From the NCBI RefSeq assembly GCF_900590755.1, contig NZ_UUOC01000053.1, positions 248,001-312,000 on the forward strand: DNA of 64,000 bases. The letters run 5' to 3'. The notes beneath the pieces are model-generated. The model made no database searches. It was not told the origin of the DNA and saw only the letters and a list, made by a program, of their open reading frames with translations. Origin of the DNA: Pseudomonas viridiflava. Its GTDB lineage: Bacteria > Pseudomonadota > Gammaproteobacteria > Pseudomonadales > Pseudomonadaceae. A program made the position numbers and the translations under genes. This document shows positions 1-8,848 of this stretch, piece by piece. Position 1 is the first letter of the stretch; each line of letters begins with the position of its first letter.

Positions 1-1118
1 ACCAGTTTGAGGTTCATTTCTTCCGGCAGGCCGCCCACGTTGTGGTGCGACTTGATTACATGGGCCTTGCCGCTTTTCGCGCCAGCCGACTCGATGACGT
101 CCGGATAGATTGTGCCCTGAGCCAGGAACTTGATGTTGTCCAGCTTGCAGGATTCGGCATCGAACACGTCGATGAAGGTACGGCCGATGATCTTTCGCTT
201 TTTCTCTGGGTCGGCTTCGCCTGCCAGATTGTCGAGGAACTGATCCTGAGCGTTGGCGCGGATCACTTTGACGCCCATGTTCTCGGCGAACATGGCCATC
301 ACTTGCTCGCCTTCATGCAGACGCAACAAGCCGTTATCAACGAATACGCAGGTCAGCTGATCACCAATGGCCTTGTGCAGCAGCGCGGCAACCACGGATG
401 AGTCAACGCCGCCGGACAGGCCTAGCAATACGTTGTCGGTACCCACCTGAGCGCGAACCTGAGCGATGGCGTCTTCAGCAATCTTCGAGGGAGTCCACAG
501 TGCTTCACAACCGCAGATATCGAGGACGAAGCGCGACAGGATACGGCCACCCTGCTTGGTGTGAGTCACTTCCGGGTGGAACTGCACGCCGTAGTAACCG
601 CGAGCGTCGTCTGCCATACCGGCAATCGGGCAGCTCGGGGTGCTGGCGAGAATGTGGAAATCTTCCGGCAGCTTGGTGACCTTGTCACCGTGGCTCATCC
701 AGACGTCGAGGCCGAACAGGCCATCGGCGTCGATGTGGTCTTCGATGCCATCAAGCAGGCGGCTTTTACCGACTACGTCAACGCGGGCGTAGCCGAATTC
801 ACGCAGTTCAGAACCGGCTACCTTGCCGCCCAACTGCTCGGCCATGGTCTGCATGCCGTAGCAGATACCGAAAACCGGCACGCCGAGGTCAAATACCGCT
901 TGCGGGCAGCGCGGGCTGTTGGCTTCGTGTACAGACTCGGGACCGCCGGCGAGGATCACGCCTTTTGGAGCGAACTCACGAATGGCTTCGTCGTCCATGT
1001 CGAACGGGTGCAGTTCGCAGTAAACGCCGATTTCACGCACACGACGTGCGATCAACTGGGTGTACTGGGAACCGAAGTCGAGGATCAGGATACGGTGGGC
1101 GTGAATGTCGAGGGACAT
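1..1118 (-). CDS. guaA: GMP synthase (glutamine-hydrolysing), 3' end cut by window
   Basis: Converts XMP to GMP with glutamine and ATP, the last step of guanine nucleotide synthesis in the cytoplasm. The gene starts at the ATG at 1118 (MSLDIHAHRILILDFGSQ) and runs off the left edge, so about 372 of roughly 525 residues are visible. The class I glutamine amidotransferase domain comes first, with the nucleophile motif GICYGMQ and the FHPEVTHT histidine/glutamate motif. The ATP-pyrophosphatase domain follows with the P-loop SGGVDSS. The C-terminal dimerisation domain lies outside the window. It follows guaB on the same strand, so the two probably form the usual guaBA operon. The 129-base spacer holds strong hairpins. 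Confidence 0.97.
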   Translation of the reverse strand, partial: MSLDIHAHRILILDFGSQYTQLIARRVREIGVYCELHPFDMDDEAIREFAPKGVILAGGPESVHEANSPRCPQAVFDLGVPVFGICYGMQTMAEQLGGKVAGSELREFGYARVDVVGKSRLLDGIEDHIDADGLFGLDVWMSHGDKVTKLPEDFHILASTPSCPIAGMADDARGYYGVQFHPEVTHTKQGGRILSRFVLDICGCEALWTPSKIAEDAIAQVRAQVGTDNVLLGLSGGVDSSVVAALLHKAIGDQLTCVFVDNGLLRLHEGEQVMAMFAENMGVKVIRANAQDQFLDNLAGEADPEKKRKIIGRTFIDVFDAESCKLDNIKFLAQGTIYPDVIESAGAKSGKAHVIKSHHNVGGLPEEMNLKL

Positions 1119-1137
1119 GGGAAAGGCTCTGAAGAGC

Positions 1138-1239
1138 AGCTGCGAGCTTCAAGCCGCAAGCTGTAAGCTAATCGGGATGTACGCGATGGCTGCGTCACCG
1201 CAGCCATCGCTTGCAGCTAGAAGCTTGGAGCTTCTAGCT
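1138..1239. repeat. Hairpin-rich guaB-guaA spacer
   Basis: The spacer has a perfect 12-bp stem (1183-1194 with 1199-1210, four-base loop TCAC). Beside it is a perfect 11-bp palindrome arm pair (1215-1225 with 1229-1239, loop TGG). AGCTTG/AAGCTGC-type words also occur at 1138-1169 and resemble a pseudomonad extragenic repeat. No T-run follows either stem on the minus strand, so a plain intrinsic terminator is not supported. RNA processing, mRNA stabilisation or a REP-like element are all possible. Confidence 0.6.
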
Positions 1240-1247
1240 GGTCGACC

Positions 1248-2717
1248 TTAGCCGACCCTGTAATTAGGCGCTTCCTTGGTGATCTGCACGTCATGGACGT
1301 GGGATTCAGCCATACCGGCACCGGTGATACGCACGAACTCAGGCTTGGTGCGCATCTCTTCGATGTCGGCGCTGCCGGTGTAACCCATGGAGGAGCGCAG
1401 GCCGCCCATCAATTGATGGATGATCGCTGCCAGCGAACCTTTATAGGCAACGCGGCCTTCGATACCTTCCGGTACCAGCTTCTCGGCGCCTTCGGACGAA
1501 TCCTGGAAGTAGCGGTCCGAAGAACCCTGAGCCTGAGACATGGCGCCCAGCGAGCCCATGCCACGGTAAGCCTTGTACGAACGACCCTGGAACAGCTCGA
1601 TTTCGCCTGGTGCTTCTTCAGTACCGGCAAACATCGAACCCATCATCACGCAGCTTGCGCCGGCAACGATGGCCTTGGACAGGTCGCCCGAGAAGCGGAT
1701 GCCGCCGTCAGCGATCAACGGAACGCCTGTGCCTTCAAGGGCAGCGGCAACGTTGGCGATGGCGCTGATTTGCGGAACGCCAACTCCGGCGACGATGCGC
1801 GTGGTGCAGATCGAACCGGGACCGATACCGACCTTCACCGCGTCAGCACCAGCAGCAACCAGTGCCTTGGCAGCAGCGCCAGTGGCGATGTTGCCGCCAA
1901 TGACCTGAACTTCAGGGAAGTTTTCTTTAACCCAGCGAACGCGATCGATCACGCCTTTGGAGTGACCGTGAGCGGTATCGACTACCACCACGTCAACGCC
2001 AGCAGCAACCAGCGCGGTAACGCGCTCGCCAGTGTCCTTGCCGGTACCGACCGCAGCGCCGACACGCAGACGACCCTGGTCGTCCTTGCTTGCCAGCGGA
2101 TAGGCCTTGGCTTTTTCGATGTCCTTGACGGTCATCATGCCCTTGAGCGCGAACTGAGCGTCGACGATCAGGACTTTTTCCAGGCGGTGTTTGTGCAGCA
2201 GCTCACGCACTTCGTTCTTGTCGGCGCCTTCACGCACAGTGACCAGACGCTCTTTCGGGGTCATCACTTCACGGACAGGGACATCCAGACGGTTTTCGAA
2301 GCGTACGTCGCGAGAAGTCACGATGCCGACCAGGTCGCCATTGTGCAGGACAGGTACACCAGAGATGTTGTGCAGACGGGTCAATTCGAACAGGTCACGT
2401 ACCGTGGCGTCAGCCTCGATAGTGATCGGGTCTTTTACGACACCGGCTTCGAACTTTTTGACCTTGCGAACTTCGGCAGCTTGCTGCTCGATGGTCATGT
2501 TCTTGTGGATCACACCGATACCGCCTTCCTGAGCCATGGCAATTGCCAGACGGGCTTCAGTCACGGTGTCCATGGCAGCGGAGACCAGAGGGATATTCAG
2601 TTCGATGCCACGGGTCAAACGGGTTTTCAGACTGACTTCGTTGGGAAGTACCTCGGAATAACCGGGCACAAGGAGAATGTCGTCGAAAGTAAGTGCTTCT
2701 TGGCTGATACGCAGCAT
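1248..2717 (-). CDS. guaB: IMP dehydrogenase
   Basis: Oxidises IMP to XMP with NAD+, the committed step to guanine nucleotides. The product is 489 residues when started at the ATG at 2717 (MLRISQEALTFDDILLVPGY), the usual family start; the open frame extends further upstream but without family similarity. A TIM-barrel is interrupted by a CBS-domain pair at about residues 93-200. The catalytic loop GPGSICTTR with its active-site cysteine, the GGNIATG region and the SMFAGTEEAPGE flap are all present. It lies upstream of guaA on the same strand. No defect was seen. Confidence 0.98.
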   Translation of the reverse strand: MLRISQEALTFDDILLVPGYSEVLPNEVSLKTRLTRGIELNIPLVSAAMDTVTEARLAIAMAQEGGIGVIHKNMTIEQQAAEVRKVKKFEAGVVKDPITIEADATVRDLFELTRLHNISGVPVLHNGDLVGIVTSRDVRFENRLDVPVREVMTPKERLVTVREGADKNEVRELLHKHRLEKVLIVDAQFALKGMMTVKDIEKAKAYPLASKDDQGRLRVGAAVGTGKDTGERVTALVAAGVDVVVVDTAHGHSKGVIDRVRWVKENFPEVQVIGGNIATGAAAKALVAAGADAVKVGIGPGSICTTRIVAGVGVPQISAIANVAAALEGTGVPLIADGGIRFSGDLSKAIVAGASCVMMGSMFAGTEEAPGEIELFQGRSYKAYRGMGSLGAMSQAQGSSDRYFQDSSEGAEKLVPEGIEGRVAYKGSLAAIIHQLMGGLRSSMGYTGSADIEEMRTKPEFVRITGAGMAESHVHDVQITKEAPNYRVG

Positions 2718-2811
2718 CGCGGGGGCTCCCGAGCGGGAAATTGGAAGCGCGCCATTATACCCAGACACCCCCGCCGGCTCAACGTAAACATCAGCCTATT
2801 ATCAAAGGCTT

Positions 2812-3369
2812 TTATAGGCGTACTTTGACGAAGGAAACCGGACGATCCAGACGTTCGGCGAAGTCATCGAGAAAGCCCTGTTTGAAGGAGGCATCGAGCC
2901 AGTCGTTGAAGATGAATCCCAGGTTGGAAAACCCGCAGGGTTCGAGGAACAGAAAGCCATTGATGTCGTCTTCATGACCGCATTCAGGGCAGATGAAATT
3001 ATCGGTATGAGCAGGCATCCACTCTTCGAGGCTGTCGAACAGCGCCTCACCGATTTCCTTGCGGCATTCGGGGCAGCCCGCTTCTTCGGCGAAGTCTTTG
3101 AGAGGCGTAAAGATGCAGCGCTTGGTGACAATCTCCAGACCATTGACCGGCTTGCCGAACGGCAATGCATCAGGATCCTCGACCACTTTTCGCGCACCGG
3201 GGGCGATGGCGTAGGCCATTTTGTTGTAGGTGCGGCCACAGGTGGTCAGCTCGGGTTCGACCACGTTGAGCTTGACCAGCCAGCGCAGGATCAGGCGTGC
3301 CCGCGCTTCACGGCCGGGGTAACCGGAAATTTGCGGGACGATAATGCTTTGGCTGTTCATGAAGGACAT
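2812..3369 (-). CDS. Conserved zinc-ribbon-like protein
   Basis: Unknown function. The 185-residue protein (start at ATG 3369; the ATG at 3360 is also possible, and neither has a strong ribosome binding site) carries two CPEC motifs at about residues 99-102 and 127-130. These probably form one four-cysteine zinc site. There is no signal peptide or membrane segment, so it is probably cytoplasmic. Homologs in pseudomonads are, as I recall, sometimes labelled sugar ABC transporter ATPase, but no Walker motifs are visible and that label looks wrong. It sits between guaB and a transporter gene on the same strand. Confidence 0.75.
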   Translation of the reverse strand: MSFMNSQSIIVPQISGYPGREARARLILRWLVKLNVVEPELTTCGRTYNKMAYAIAPGARKVVEDPDALPFGKPVNGLEIVTKRCIFTPLKDFAEEAGCPECRKEIGEALFDSLEEWMPAHTDNFICPECGHEDDINGFLFLEPCGFSNLGFIFNDWLDASFKQGFLDDFAERLDRPVSFVKVRL

Positions 3370-3430
3370 TCGCTGATGTGTGCTCAAAGGCGGCAGCTTA
3401 ATCTCCCCGTCGCTCAGGTCAAGCCTGGGA

Positions 3431-4210
3431 TCAGCCTGCGATGTAACGACCGATCAACGCAATGCCGCTGACAAGCACCAGCCAGGTGACCGAGCGCACG
3501 AAGGTTTCCCGAGACATCTTGAAGGTCAGGCCACGACCTATCCACGAGCCTAGCAACATGGCGGGCAGCAGACACAACGCCAGCATCAGCACCGACAGTT
3601 GTGCATACACTCCGGCAATCAGGAACAGGCTCAGGCGAACGACGGTGCTGCAACTGATCAGCGCGCTTTGGGTGGCGCGCGCCTGCTCTTTGGACTCAAG
3701 CCGACCATTGAGATAGATCGCATAGAGAAAGCCGCCGCTGCCGAACAGTGCGCCGAACAGCCCGCCAATCGTGCCCATTGGAATCGCCCAACCGGCAGCC
3801 AGCTGCGTAGGGCGCAGCTTCACCGCCAGGCTGTAAAGCGCATAAGCGGTGATGAAGATGCCCATTAATAAAAGAAGAATGTCGGACTTGAGATTGAGCA
3901 GGAACACCACACCCAAGGTGCAGCCCACTGCCATGCACGGCAACAGGCGCAGCAATTCGGACTTGACCACCGACTGGCGCGACGGCAGCAGATTGCCCAG
4001 GGCCGCGAGGAAATCCAGCAGCACCAATAAAGGAATGATCCGCGACAGCGGCATGAAATGGATCAGCACCGGGGCGGCCACCAGCGCCGTGCCGAAACCG
4101 GCGATGCCGAACACTATATAAGCAGCGACTACGGCGAGCTCGATCAGTAGCCAGTCGAGGGGGGTAAAGCCGAGATCTGTGAACAGTGCGATGACGTCGA
4201 GGGTGCCCAC
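3431..4210 (-). CDS. TauE/SafE family membrane transporter
   Basis: Predicted inner-membrane permease of the sulfite exporter TauE/SafE (DUF81) family, whose members move small sulfur-containing or organic anions. The substrate cannot be told from sequence. I chose the GTG at 4210 because an AAGGAAG ribosome binding site lies about 10 bases upstream; this gives 259 residues. About seven to eight hydrophobic segments are visible, with the family-typical glycine-rich GIAGFGTALVAAP near the N-terminus and GALFGSGGFLYAIYL in the second half. It is followed downstream by the zinc-ribbon gene on the same strand. Confidence 0.85.
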   Translation of the reverse strand: MGTLDVIALFTDLGFTPLDWLLIELAVVAAYIVFGIAGFGTALVAAPVLIHFMPLSRIIPLLVLLDFLAALGNLLPSRQSVVKSELLRLLPCMAVGCTLGVVFLLNLKSDILLLLMGIFITAYALYSLAVKLRPTQLAAGWAIPMGTIGGLFGALFGSGGFLYAIYLNGRLESKEQARATQSALISCSTVVRLSLFLIAGVYAQLSVLMLALCLLPAMLLGSWIGRGLTFKMSRETFVRSVTWLVLVSGIALIGRYIAG

Positions 4211-4303
4211 TATTATTGTTCTTCCTTGAATAGGTGATGTGCGGACTGTAGCAAAACCCATTTGTTGTGCCCACGATGCTGCCCTGCGGCATCGCACTCC
4301 CTT

Positions 4304-4393
4304 GTGGGACCGGCTTTAGCCGGGAAGACTGCATTCCTGGCGACGCATATACAGAGGATGTTTTGGCCTCTTCCCGGCTAAAGCCGGTCCCAC
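4304..4393. repeat. REP palindrome pair, class A, copy 1
   Basis: Two perfect 24-base inverted arms (4304-4327 and 4370-4393) begin GTGGGACCGGCTTTAGCC and are separated by 42 bases. The same unit recurs at 12025-12113. This is typical of pseudomonad REP doublets. It sits between the divergently transcribed TauE-like gene and xseA. Confidence 0.9.
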
Positions 4394-4475
4394 ATGGGAA
4401 CGTGCTCCCACAGAATGCGATTGGCGTCACCCTTGCACCGTGCGCTCAATGCGCATTGCCTTTATCATGCCCACC

Positions 4476-5855
4476 ATGATCAAAGACCCCTTCGCAAGAC
4501 TCGGCCTCGACCGGGAAGTCCTTACTGTCAGCCAGCTCAACGGCCGTGCGCGGGTGTTGCTGGAGGATGTGTTCAGCAACATCTGGGTGGAGGGCGAAAT
4601 CTCCAACCTGTCGCGACCGGCTTCCGGTCACGTTTACTTCACCCTGAAGGATTCCGGCGCCCAGGTGCGCTGCGCATTATTCCGGCAGAGTGCGGCACGG
4701 GTTCGGCAAGCGCTCAGGGATGGCTTGCAGGTCAAGGTACGCGGCAAGGTCTCGCTTTTCGAAGGCCGTGGCGATTATCAACTGATCCTCGACACCGTGG
4801 AGCCCGCAGGCGATGGTGCGTTGCGTCTGGCCTTTGATGCGCTGAAGGAAAAGCTCAGCAGCGAAGGCCTGTTCAGCGCTGAGCGCAAGGTCGCCCTGCC
4901 TCTGCATCCGCAACGCATCGGCATTATCAGTTCGCCGACCGGGGCGGTGATCCGCGACATCATCAGCGTGTTCCGCCGTCGCGCCCCGCAAGTGGAGCTG
5001 ACGCTGATTCCAACCGCCGTACAGGGCCGTGAAGCCATTGCCCAGATTGTCCGAGCCCTCAAGCTCGCAGACTCGCGAGGTTTCGACGCACTTATCCTGG
5101 CCCGTGGCGGCGGTTCGCTGGAAGACCTCTGGTGCTTCAACGAAGAGGCCGTAGCTCGCGCCATCGACGCCTGCGTGACGCCCATCGTCAGTGCTGTGGG
5201 TCATGAAACCGACGTTTCCATCAGTGACTTCGTGGCCGATGTCCGAGCGCCAACGCCATCGGCCGCTGCCGAATTACTCGCTCCAGACTCCAGCGATCTG
5301 CATCGCCGCGTGGACAACTTGCATCGGCGATTAGTAAGCCGCATGCAGGACAAACTGATGCGCGAGAGGCTGCGTCTGGAAGGTGTTTCCCGTCGCTTGC
5401 GCCACCCTGGCGAGCGGCTGCGTCAACAAGCTCAGCGTCTGGATGATCTGGACATGCGCATGCGTCGCGCCTTCGAGCAGCATATGCACAAGCGTCAGGT
5501 GCGGCTGGCACATCTTGAAAGCCGACTGGCCGCGCAGCACCCTGGCCGGACTCTGGCCTTTTTGCGCCAAAGGCTCGACGTTCTGGCAGCACGCTTGCCC
5601 AAGGCCATGCGCGACACACTCAAGACCCGCCGCTTGCAGCTACAAACTCAAGTGCAAACCCTGCAAGTGGTCAGCCCATTGGCGACGCTGGGTCGTGGCT
5701 ACAGCATCCTGCTCGACGAGCGCGGTCACGCGATTCGCAACGCCGCACAAACCCGCACCGGCCAGCGTCTGACCGCCCGCCTGGACGAAGGCGAATTGCA
5801 AGTGCGGGTTGAAGACAATCACCTGACGCCTGTCACCCTTTCTCTTCTGGATTGA
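4476..5855 (+). CDS. xseA: Exodeoxyribonuclease VII large subunit
   Basis: Large subunit of exonuclease VII, which with XseB degrades single-stranded DNA from both ends and takes part in mismatch and damage repair. The start at ATG 4476 gives MIKDPFARLGLD, the usual start in pseudomonads, and 459 residues. An N-terminal OB-fold covers about residues 20-100 (VEGEISNLSRPASGHVYF). The catalytic domain has GRGGGSLEDLWCFN-type and GHETDVSISDFVADVRAPTPSAA-type motifs. A long arginine/glutamine-rich coiled coil follows, and the C-terminal GRGYSIL segment is present. The next gene starts 6 bases after the stop. Confidence 0.97.
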   Translation: MIKDPFARLGLDREVLTVSQLNGRARVLLEDVFSNIWVEGEISNLSRPASGHVYFTLKDSGAQVRCALFRQSAARVRQALRDGLQVKVRGKVSLFEGRGDYQLILDTVEPAGDGALRLAFDALKEKLSSEGLFSAERKVALPLHPQRIGIISSPTGAVIRDIISVFRRRAPQVELTLIPTAVQGREAIAQIVRALKLADSRGFDALILARGGGSLEDLWCFNEEAVARAIDACVTPIVSAVGHETDVSISDFVADVRAPTPSAAAELLAPDSSDLHRRVDNLHRRLVSRMQDKLMRERLRLEGVSRRLRHPGERLRQQAQRLDDLDMRMRRAFEQHMHKRQVRLAHLESRLAAQHPGRTLAFLRQRLDVLAARLPKAMRDTLKTRRLQLQTQVQTLQVVSPLATLGRGYSILLDERGHAIRNAAQTRTGQRLTARLDEGELQVRVEDNHLTPVTLSLLD

Positions 5856-5861
5856 TTATCG

Positions 5862-6698
5862 ATGCTGCGCTTTCTTGCTCCCGTATTTGCACTCTGTCTG
5901 TGCCTGCCCGCTCATGCTGATAGCTACATCACTCGCCTGTTGAACAAACCGGTTCCGGGTGGCGTGGCGGTAGTGGATCTGGGCAACAGTACTCAGGCAC
6001 CGAAGGCCACTTATCAAGGCAAGCCGGTGCTGGTGGTCAAAGAGCAGGATGCCCGCTGGCTGGCCATCGTTGGCGTGCCATTGACCGTAAAGCCCGGCAG
6101 CCAACAGATCGTGGCCAAGGACGCCAAGGGCAGCCGCAATCTGGACTTCGTGGTGGGCAGCAAGAAATACCCTGAGCAACGGATCACCTTGAAGAATCAG
6201 CGCCAGGTAAATCCAGAGCCGGATGACCTCAAACGCATCGAAGGTGAACTGGCCGTGCAACTCCAGGCCTACCGCAGCTTCAGTCCCGGCACGCCAAGCA
6301 ATCTGCTGCTGGACAAGCCAGTGGCCGGTCCGCTCTCCAGCAAATTCGGCGTGCGCCGCTTCTTCAATGGCGAAGAACGCAACCCGCATTCCGGCCTGGA
6401 TTTCGCCGTACCTGCAGGCACGCCGATCAAGGCTCCGGCTGCCGGTAAAGTCATCCTGACCGGTAACTACTTCTTCAACGGCAATACGGTGTTTGTCGAT
6501 CACGGCCAGGGCTTTATCAGCATGTTCTGCCACATGTCGAAGATTGACGTGAAAGTCGGCGACGTTGTGCCGCGTGGTGGTGTTGTTGGCAAGGTTGGCT
6601 CCACCGGCCGCGCCACCGGACCGCATATGCACTGGAACGTCAGCCTGAATGATGCGCGGGTCGACCCGGCGATCTTCATTGGCGCGTTTCAGCCGTAA
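5862..6698 (+). CDS. M23 family (LytM-type) metallopeptidase
   Basis: Probable periplasmic peptidoglycan endopeptidase. The 278-residue protein starts with a clear signal peptide (MLRFLAPVFALCLCLPAHA, cut after AHA). An N-terminal domain covers about residues 25-140. The C-terminal LytM domain has zinc ligands in NPHSGLDFAVPAG (HxxxD) and GPHMHW (HxH). All metal ligands are intact, so it is likely an active enzyme rather than a degenerate activator. It begins 6 bases after xseA and is probably cotranscribed. A REP pair follows the stop codon. Confidence 0.93.
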   Translation: MLRFLAPVFALCLCLPAHADSYITRLLNKPVPGGVAVVDLGNSTQAPKATYQGKPVLVVKEQDARWLAIVGVPLTVKPGSQQIVAKDAKGSRNLDFVVGSKKYPEQRITLKNQRQVNPEPDDLKRIEGELAVQLQAYRSFSPGTPSNLLLDKPVAGPLSSKFGVRRFFNGEERNPHSGLDFAVPAGTPIKAPAAGKVILTGNYFFNGNTVFVDHGQGFISMFCHMSKIDVKVGDVVPRGGVVGKVGSTGRATGPHMHWNVSLNDARVDPAIFIGAFQP

Positions 6699-6705
6699 CC
6701 GATCC

Positions 6706-6782
6706 CCTGTAGAAGCTGCCGAAGGCTGCGAAGACGGTCTGTCTGACAAACACGATTCGCCGCCTGCGGCAGCTCCTACAGG
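6706..6782. repeat. REP palindrome pair, class B, copy 1
   Basis: Imperfect inverted arms of the CCTGTAGGAGCTGCCGAAGG type flank a short spacer. Further copies lie at 8764, 44323, 45283, 46349 and 61434. It starts 8 bases after the stop of the M23 peptidase gene. Confidence 0.85.
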
Positions 6783-6882
6783 AAATACCCCAGCAATAAA
6801 ATCTCAAATAAATCAGATAAGACGCGATTAAAAACCAACAATTGCGCGCGACAAAGAACTTATCTCAATTTTTTCCAACTGC

Positions 6883-6911
6883 TTGCCAACATTCCCCTCA
6901 ATGGTTACGGT
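6883..6911 (+). promoter_or_regulatory. Candidate sigma-70 promoter of leuA leader
   Basis: TTGCCA (6883-6888), a 17-base spacer and TACGGT (6906-6911) make a fair sigma-70 promoter: -35 five of six, -10 three of six. Transcription would start near 6918-6919, at or just before the ATG of the leader peptide. No ribosome binding site is visible there, which fits a leaderless message. This is inference from spacing only. Confidence 0.4.
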
Positions 6912-6918
6912 TGGCCTT

Positions 6919-6996
6919 ATGAAAACCTCTCAAACCCTCATTCTGTTGCGGCAACATCGCTGTCTCAGCCTGGTCAGTGCACGACTGCCAAGCTAG
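6919..6996 (+). CDS. Candidate leuA leader peptide (25 aa)
   Basis: The small ORF MKTSQTLILLRQHRCLSLVS(ARLPS) ends 89 bases before leuA. Six of its 25 codons are leucine (L7, L9, L10, L16, L18, L23), with Leu-Ile-Leu-Leu clustered at 7-10. That is the pattern of an amino-acid attenuation leader. Downstream of its stop a possible stem pairs CGATGT (near 6999) with ACATCG (near 7024), and a second pairs GGCC with GGCC near 7032-7050. Neither has a clear T-run, so translational control or Rho-dependent control is as likely as a classical terminator. An in-frame upstream ATG lies at 6901. Confidence 0.5.
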   Translation: MKTSQTLILLRQHRCLSLVSARLPS

Positions 6997-7085
6997 ATCG
7001 ATGTGCCTCACCCCGCCTTTCGCTACATCGGCTGGCCGCCTTTCTCCGGCCCACGAATATAAAAGTACCTACAGGATTTGCTCCG

Positions 7086-8756
7086 ATGACAATGCTCAAA
7101 GATCCATCGACCAAGTACCGCGCGTTTCCGACCATTGATCTGCCTGACCGCACCTGGCCTTCCAAGACCATCACTGCGGCGCCGATCTGGTGCAGCTCGG
7201 ACCTTCGCGACGGCAACCAATCCCTGATCGAGCCTATGGATGCGGTCAAAAAGCTGCGTTTCTGGAAGACTCTTGTCAGCGTTGGCGTCAAGGAAATCGA
7301 AGCCTCCTTCCCTGCGGCTTCGCAAACCGACTTCGACTTCGTTCGCACCCTGATTGAAGATGGCCATATCCCGGACGACACCACCATTCAGGTGCTGACC
7401 CAGGGCCGTGAAGATCTGATCGCCCGCACATTCGAATCCCTGCGCGGCGCCAAGAAAGCCATCGTCCACCTGTATAACGCCACGAGCCCGTCGTTCCGTC
7501 GCATCGTGTTCAATCAGGACAAGGCTGGCGTGAAAGAAATCGCTGTCAGCGCCGCCAAGCTGTTCGTGAAATACGCTGCCGAACAACCAGAAACCCAGTG
7601 GACGTTCGAGTACTCGCCGGAAACCTTCAGCGCCACCGAACTGGAGTTCTCCAAGGAAGTCTGCGACGCGGTCATCGAAGTCTGGAACGCGACGCCGCAA
7701 AACAAGGTCATCCTCAACCTGCCCGCCACGGTTGAAGTTGCCACGCCGAATATCTACGCCGACCAGATCGAATGGTTCTGCCGCAACATCAACCGTCGCG
7801 ACAGCGTGATCATCAGCCTGCACACCCACAATGACCGCGGTACCGGCGTCGCTGCCACCGAGCTGGGCCTGATGGCTGGCGCGGATCGCGTTGAAGGCTG
7901 CCTGTTCGGTAACGGCGAGCGCACCGGTAACGTTGACCTGGTCACCGTGGCCCTGAACCTCTACACACAGGGCATCAACCCGGGTCTGGATTTCTCGGAC
8001 ATCGACGGCGTGCGCAAGGTCGTTGAAGAGTGCAATCAGATACCGGTCCACCCGCGTGCTCCTTATGTCGGCGACCTGGTCCACACCGCGTTCTCCGGCT
8101 CCCACCAGGATGCCATTCGCAAGGGCTTCGCCCAGCAGAAAGAAGGCACCCTGTGGGAAGTCCCTTACCTGCCAATCGACCCGGCTGATATCGGTCGCAG
8201 CTACGAGGCAGTGATTCGCGTCAACAGCCAGTCCGGCAAAGGCGGCATCGCCTATCTGCTGGAGCAGGAATACGGCATATCCCTGCCGCGTCGCATGCAG
8301 ATCGAGTTCAGCCAGGTGGTTCAGGGCGAGACTGATCGTCTGGGCCTGGAGATGTCCGCTCAGCAGATCTACTCGCTGTTCAAAGCCGAGTATCTGCAGG
8401 CCAACAAGCCTTATGCGCTGATCAGCCATCGCTTGCAGGAAGAGAACAACACCAGCGCCGTTGACGCCGAAGTCAGCGTCAACGACGAAACCCAGCGCTG
8501 GAAAGGCAAAGGCAATGGCGCGCTGGAAGCACTGGTGTCGAGCTTGCCGGTCGGCGTGGAAATCATGGATTACAACGAACACGCCATCGGCGCAGGCACC
8601 ACGGCCAAAGCCGCTGCCTACATCGAACTGCGTGTGAACGGTGACCGTGCGGTGCATGGCGTGGGCGTCGATGAGAACATCACCACTGCCAGCTTCAAGG
8701 CCCTGTTCAGCGCACTGAACCGCTCGCTGAGCCAGGCTGAAGCCAAAGCCGCCTAA
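7086..8756 (+). CDS. leuA: 2-isopropylmalate synthase
   Basis: First step of leucine synthesis: condenses acetyl-CoA with 2-oxoisovalerate. The product is 556 residues, the longer fungal-like LeuA type common in pseudomonads. The HMGL-like catalytic barrel carries DLRDGNQSLIEPMD (substrate and metal site) and HNDRGTGVAATELGLMAGAD with GNGERTGN. A C-terminal LeuA regulatory (leucine feedback) domain starts at about residue 430. A weak AGGA site lies about 10 bases before the ATG. It is monocistronic, with a candidate leucine-rich leader ORF upstream and a REP pair plus a strong terminator downstream. Confidence 0.97.
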   Translation: MTMLKDPSTKYRAFPTIDLPDRTWPSKTITAAPIWCSSDLRDGNQSLIEPMDAVKKLRFWKTLVSVGVKEIEASFPAASQTDFDFVRTLIEDGHIPDDTTIQVLTQGREDLIARTFESLRGAKKAIVHLYNATSPSFRRIVFNQDKAGVKEIAVSAAKLFVKYAAEQPETQWTFEYSPETFSATELEFSKEVCDAVIEVWNATPQNKVILNLPATVEVATPNIYADQIEWFCRNINRRDSVIISLHTHNDRGTGVAATELGLMAGADRVEGCLFGNGERTGNVDLVTVALNLYTQGINPGLDFSDIDGVRKVVEECNQIPVHPRAPYVGDLVHTAFSGSHQDAIRKGFAQQKEGTLWEVPYLPIDPADIGRSYEAVIRVNSQSGKGGIAYLLEQEYGISLPRRMQIEFSQVVQGETDRLGLEMSAQQIYSLFKAEYLQANKPYALISHRLQEENNTSAVDAEVSVNDETQRWKGKGNGALEALVSSLPVGVEIMDYNEHAIGAGTTAKAAAYIELRVNGDRAVHGVGVDENITTASFKALFSALNRSLSQAEAKAA

Positions 8757-8763
8757 TGGAGCC

Positions 8764-8840
8764 CCTGTAGGAGCTGCCGAAGGCTGTGAATGGCGGAGCG
8801 TCAAACTCAACGCTTTCGCAGCCTCCGGCAGTGCTTACAG
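8764..8840. repeat. REP palindrome pair, class B, copy 2
   Basis: Arms CCTGTAGGAGCTGCCGAAGG (left) and GCCTCCGGCAGTGCTTACAG (right) form a class B inverted pair. The right arm has diverged from the other copies. It begins 8 bases after the leuA stop and precedes the terminator. Confidence 0.85.
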
Positions 8841-8848
8841 ATACCCAC

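Noticed and set aside
1293..2828. Long plus-strand ORF (511 codons) opposite guaB
   Set aside because: It is an antisense shadow of guaB; high GC keeps the opposite frame open. No family-like motifs were seen.
7023..8810. Long minus-strand ORF (595 codons) opposite leuA
   Set aside because: Shadow of leuA, which has all its catalytic motifs on the plus strand.
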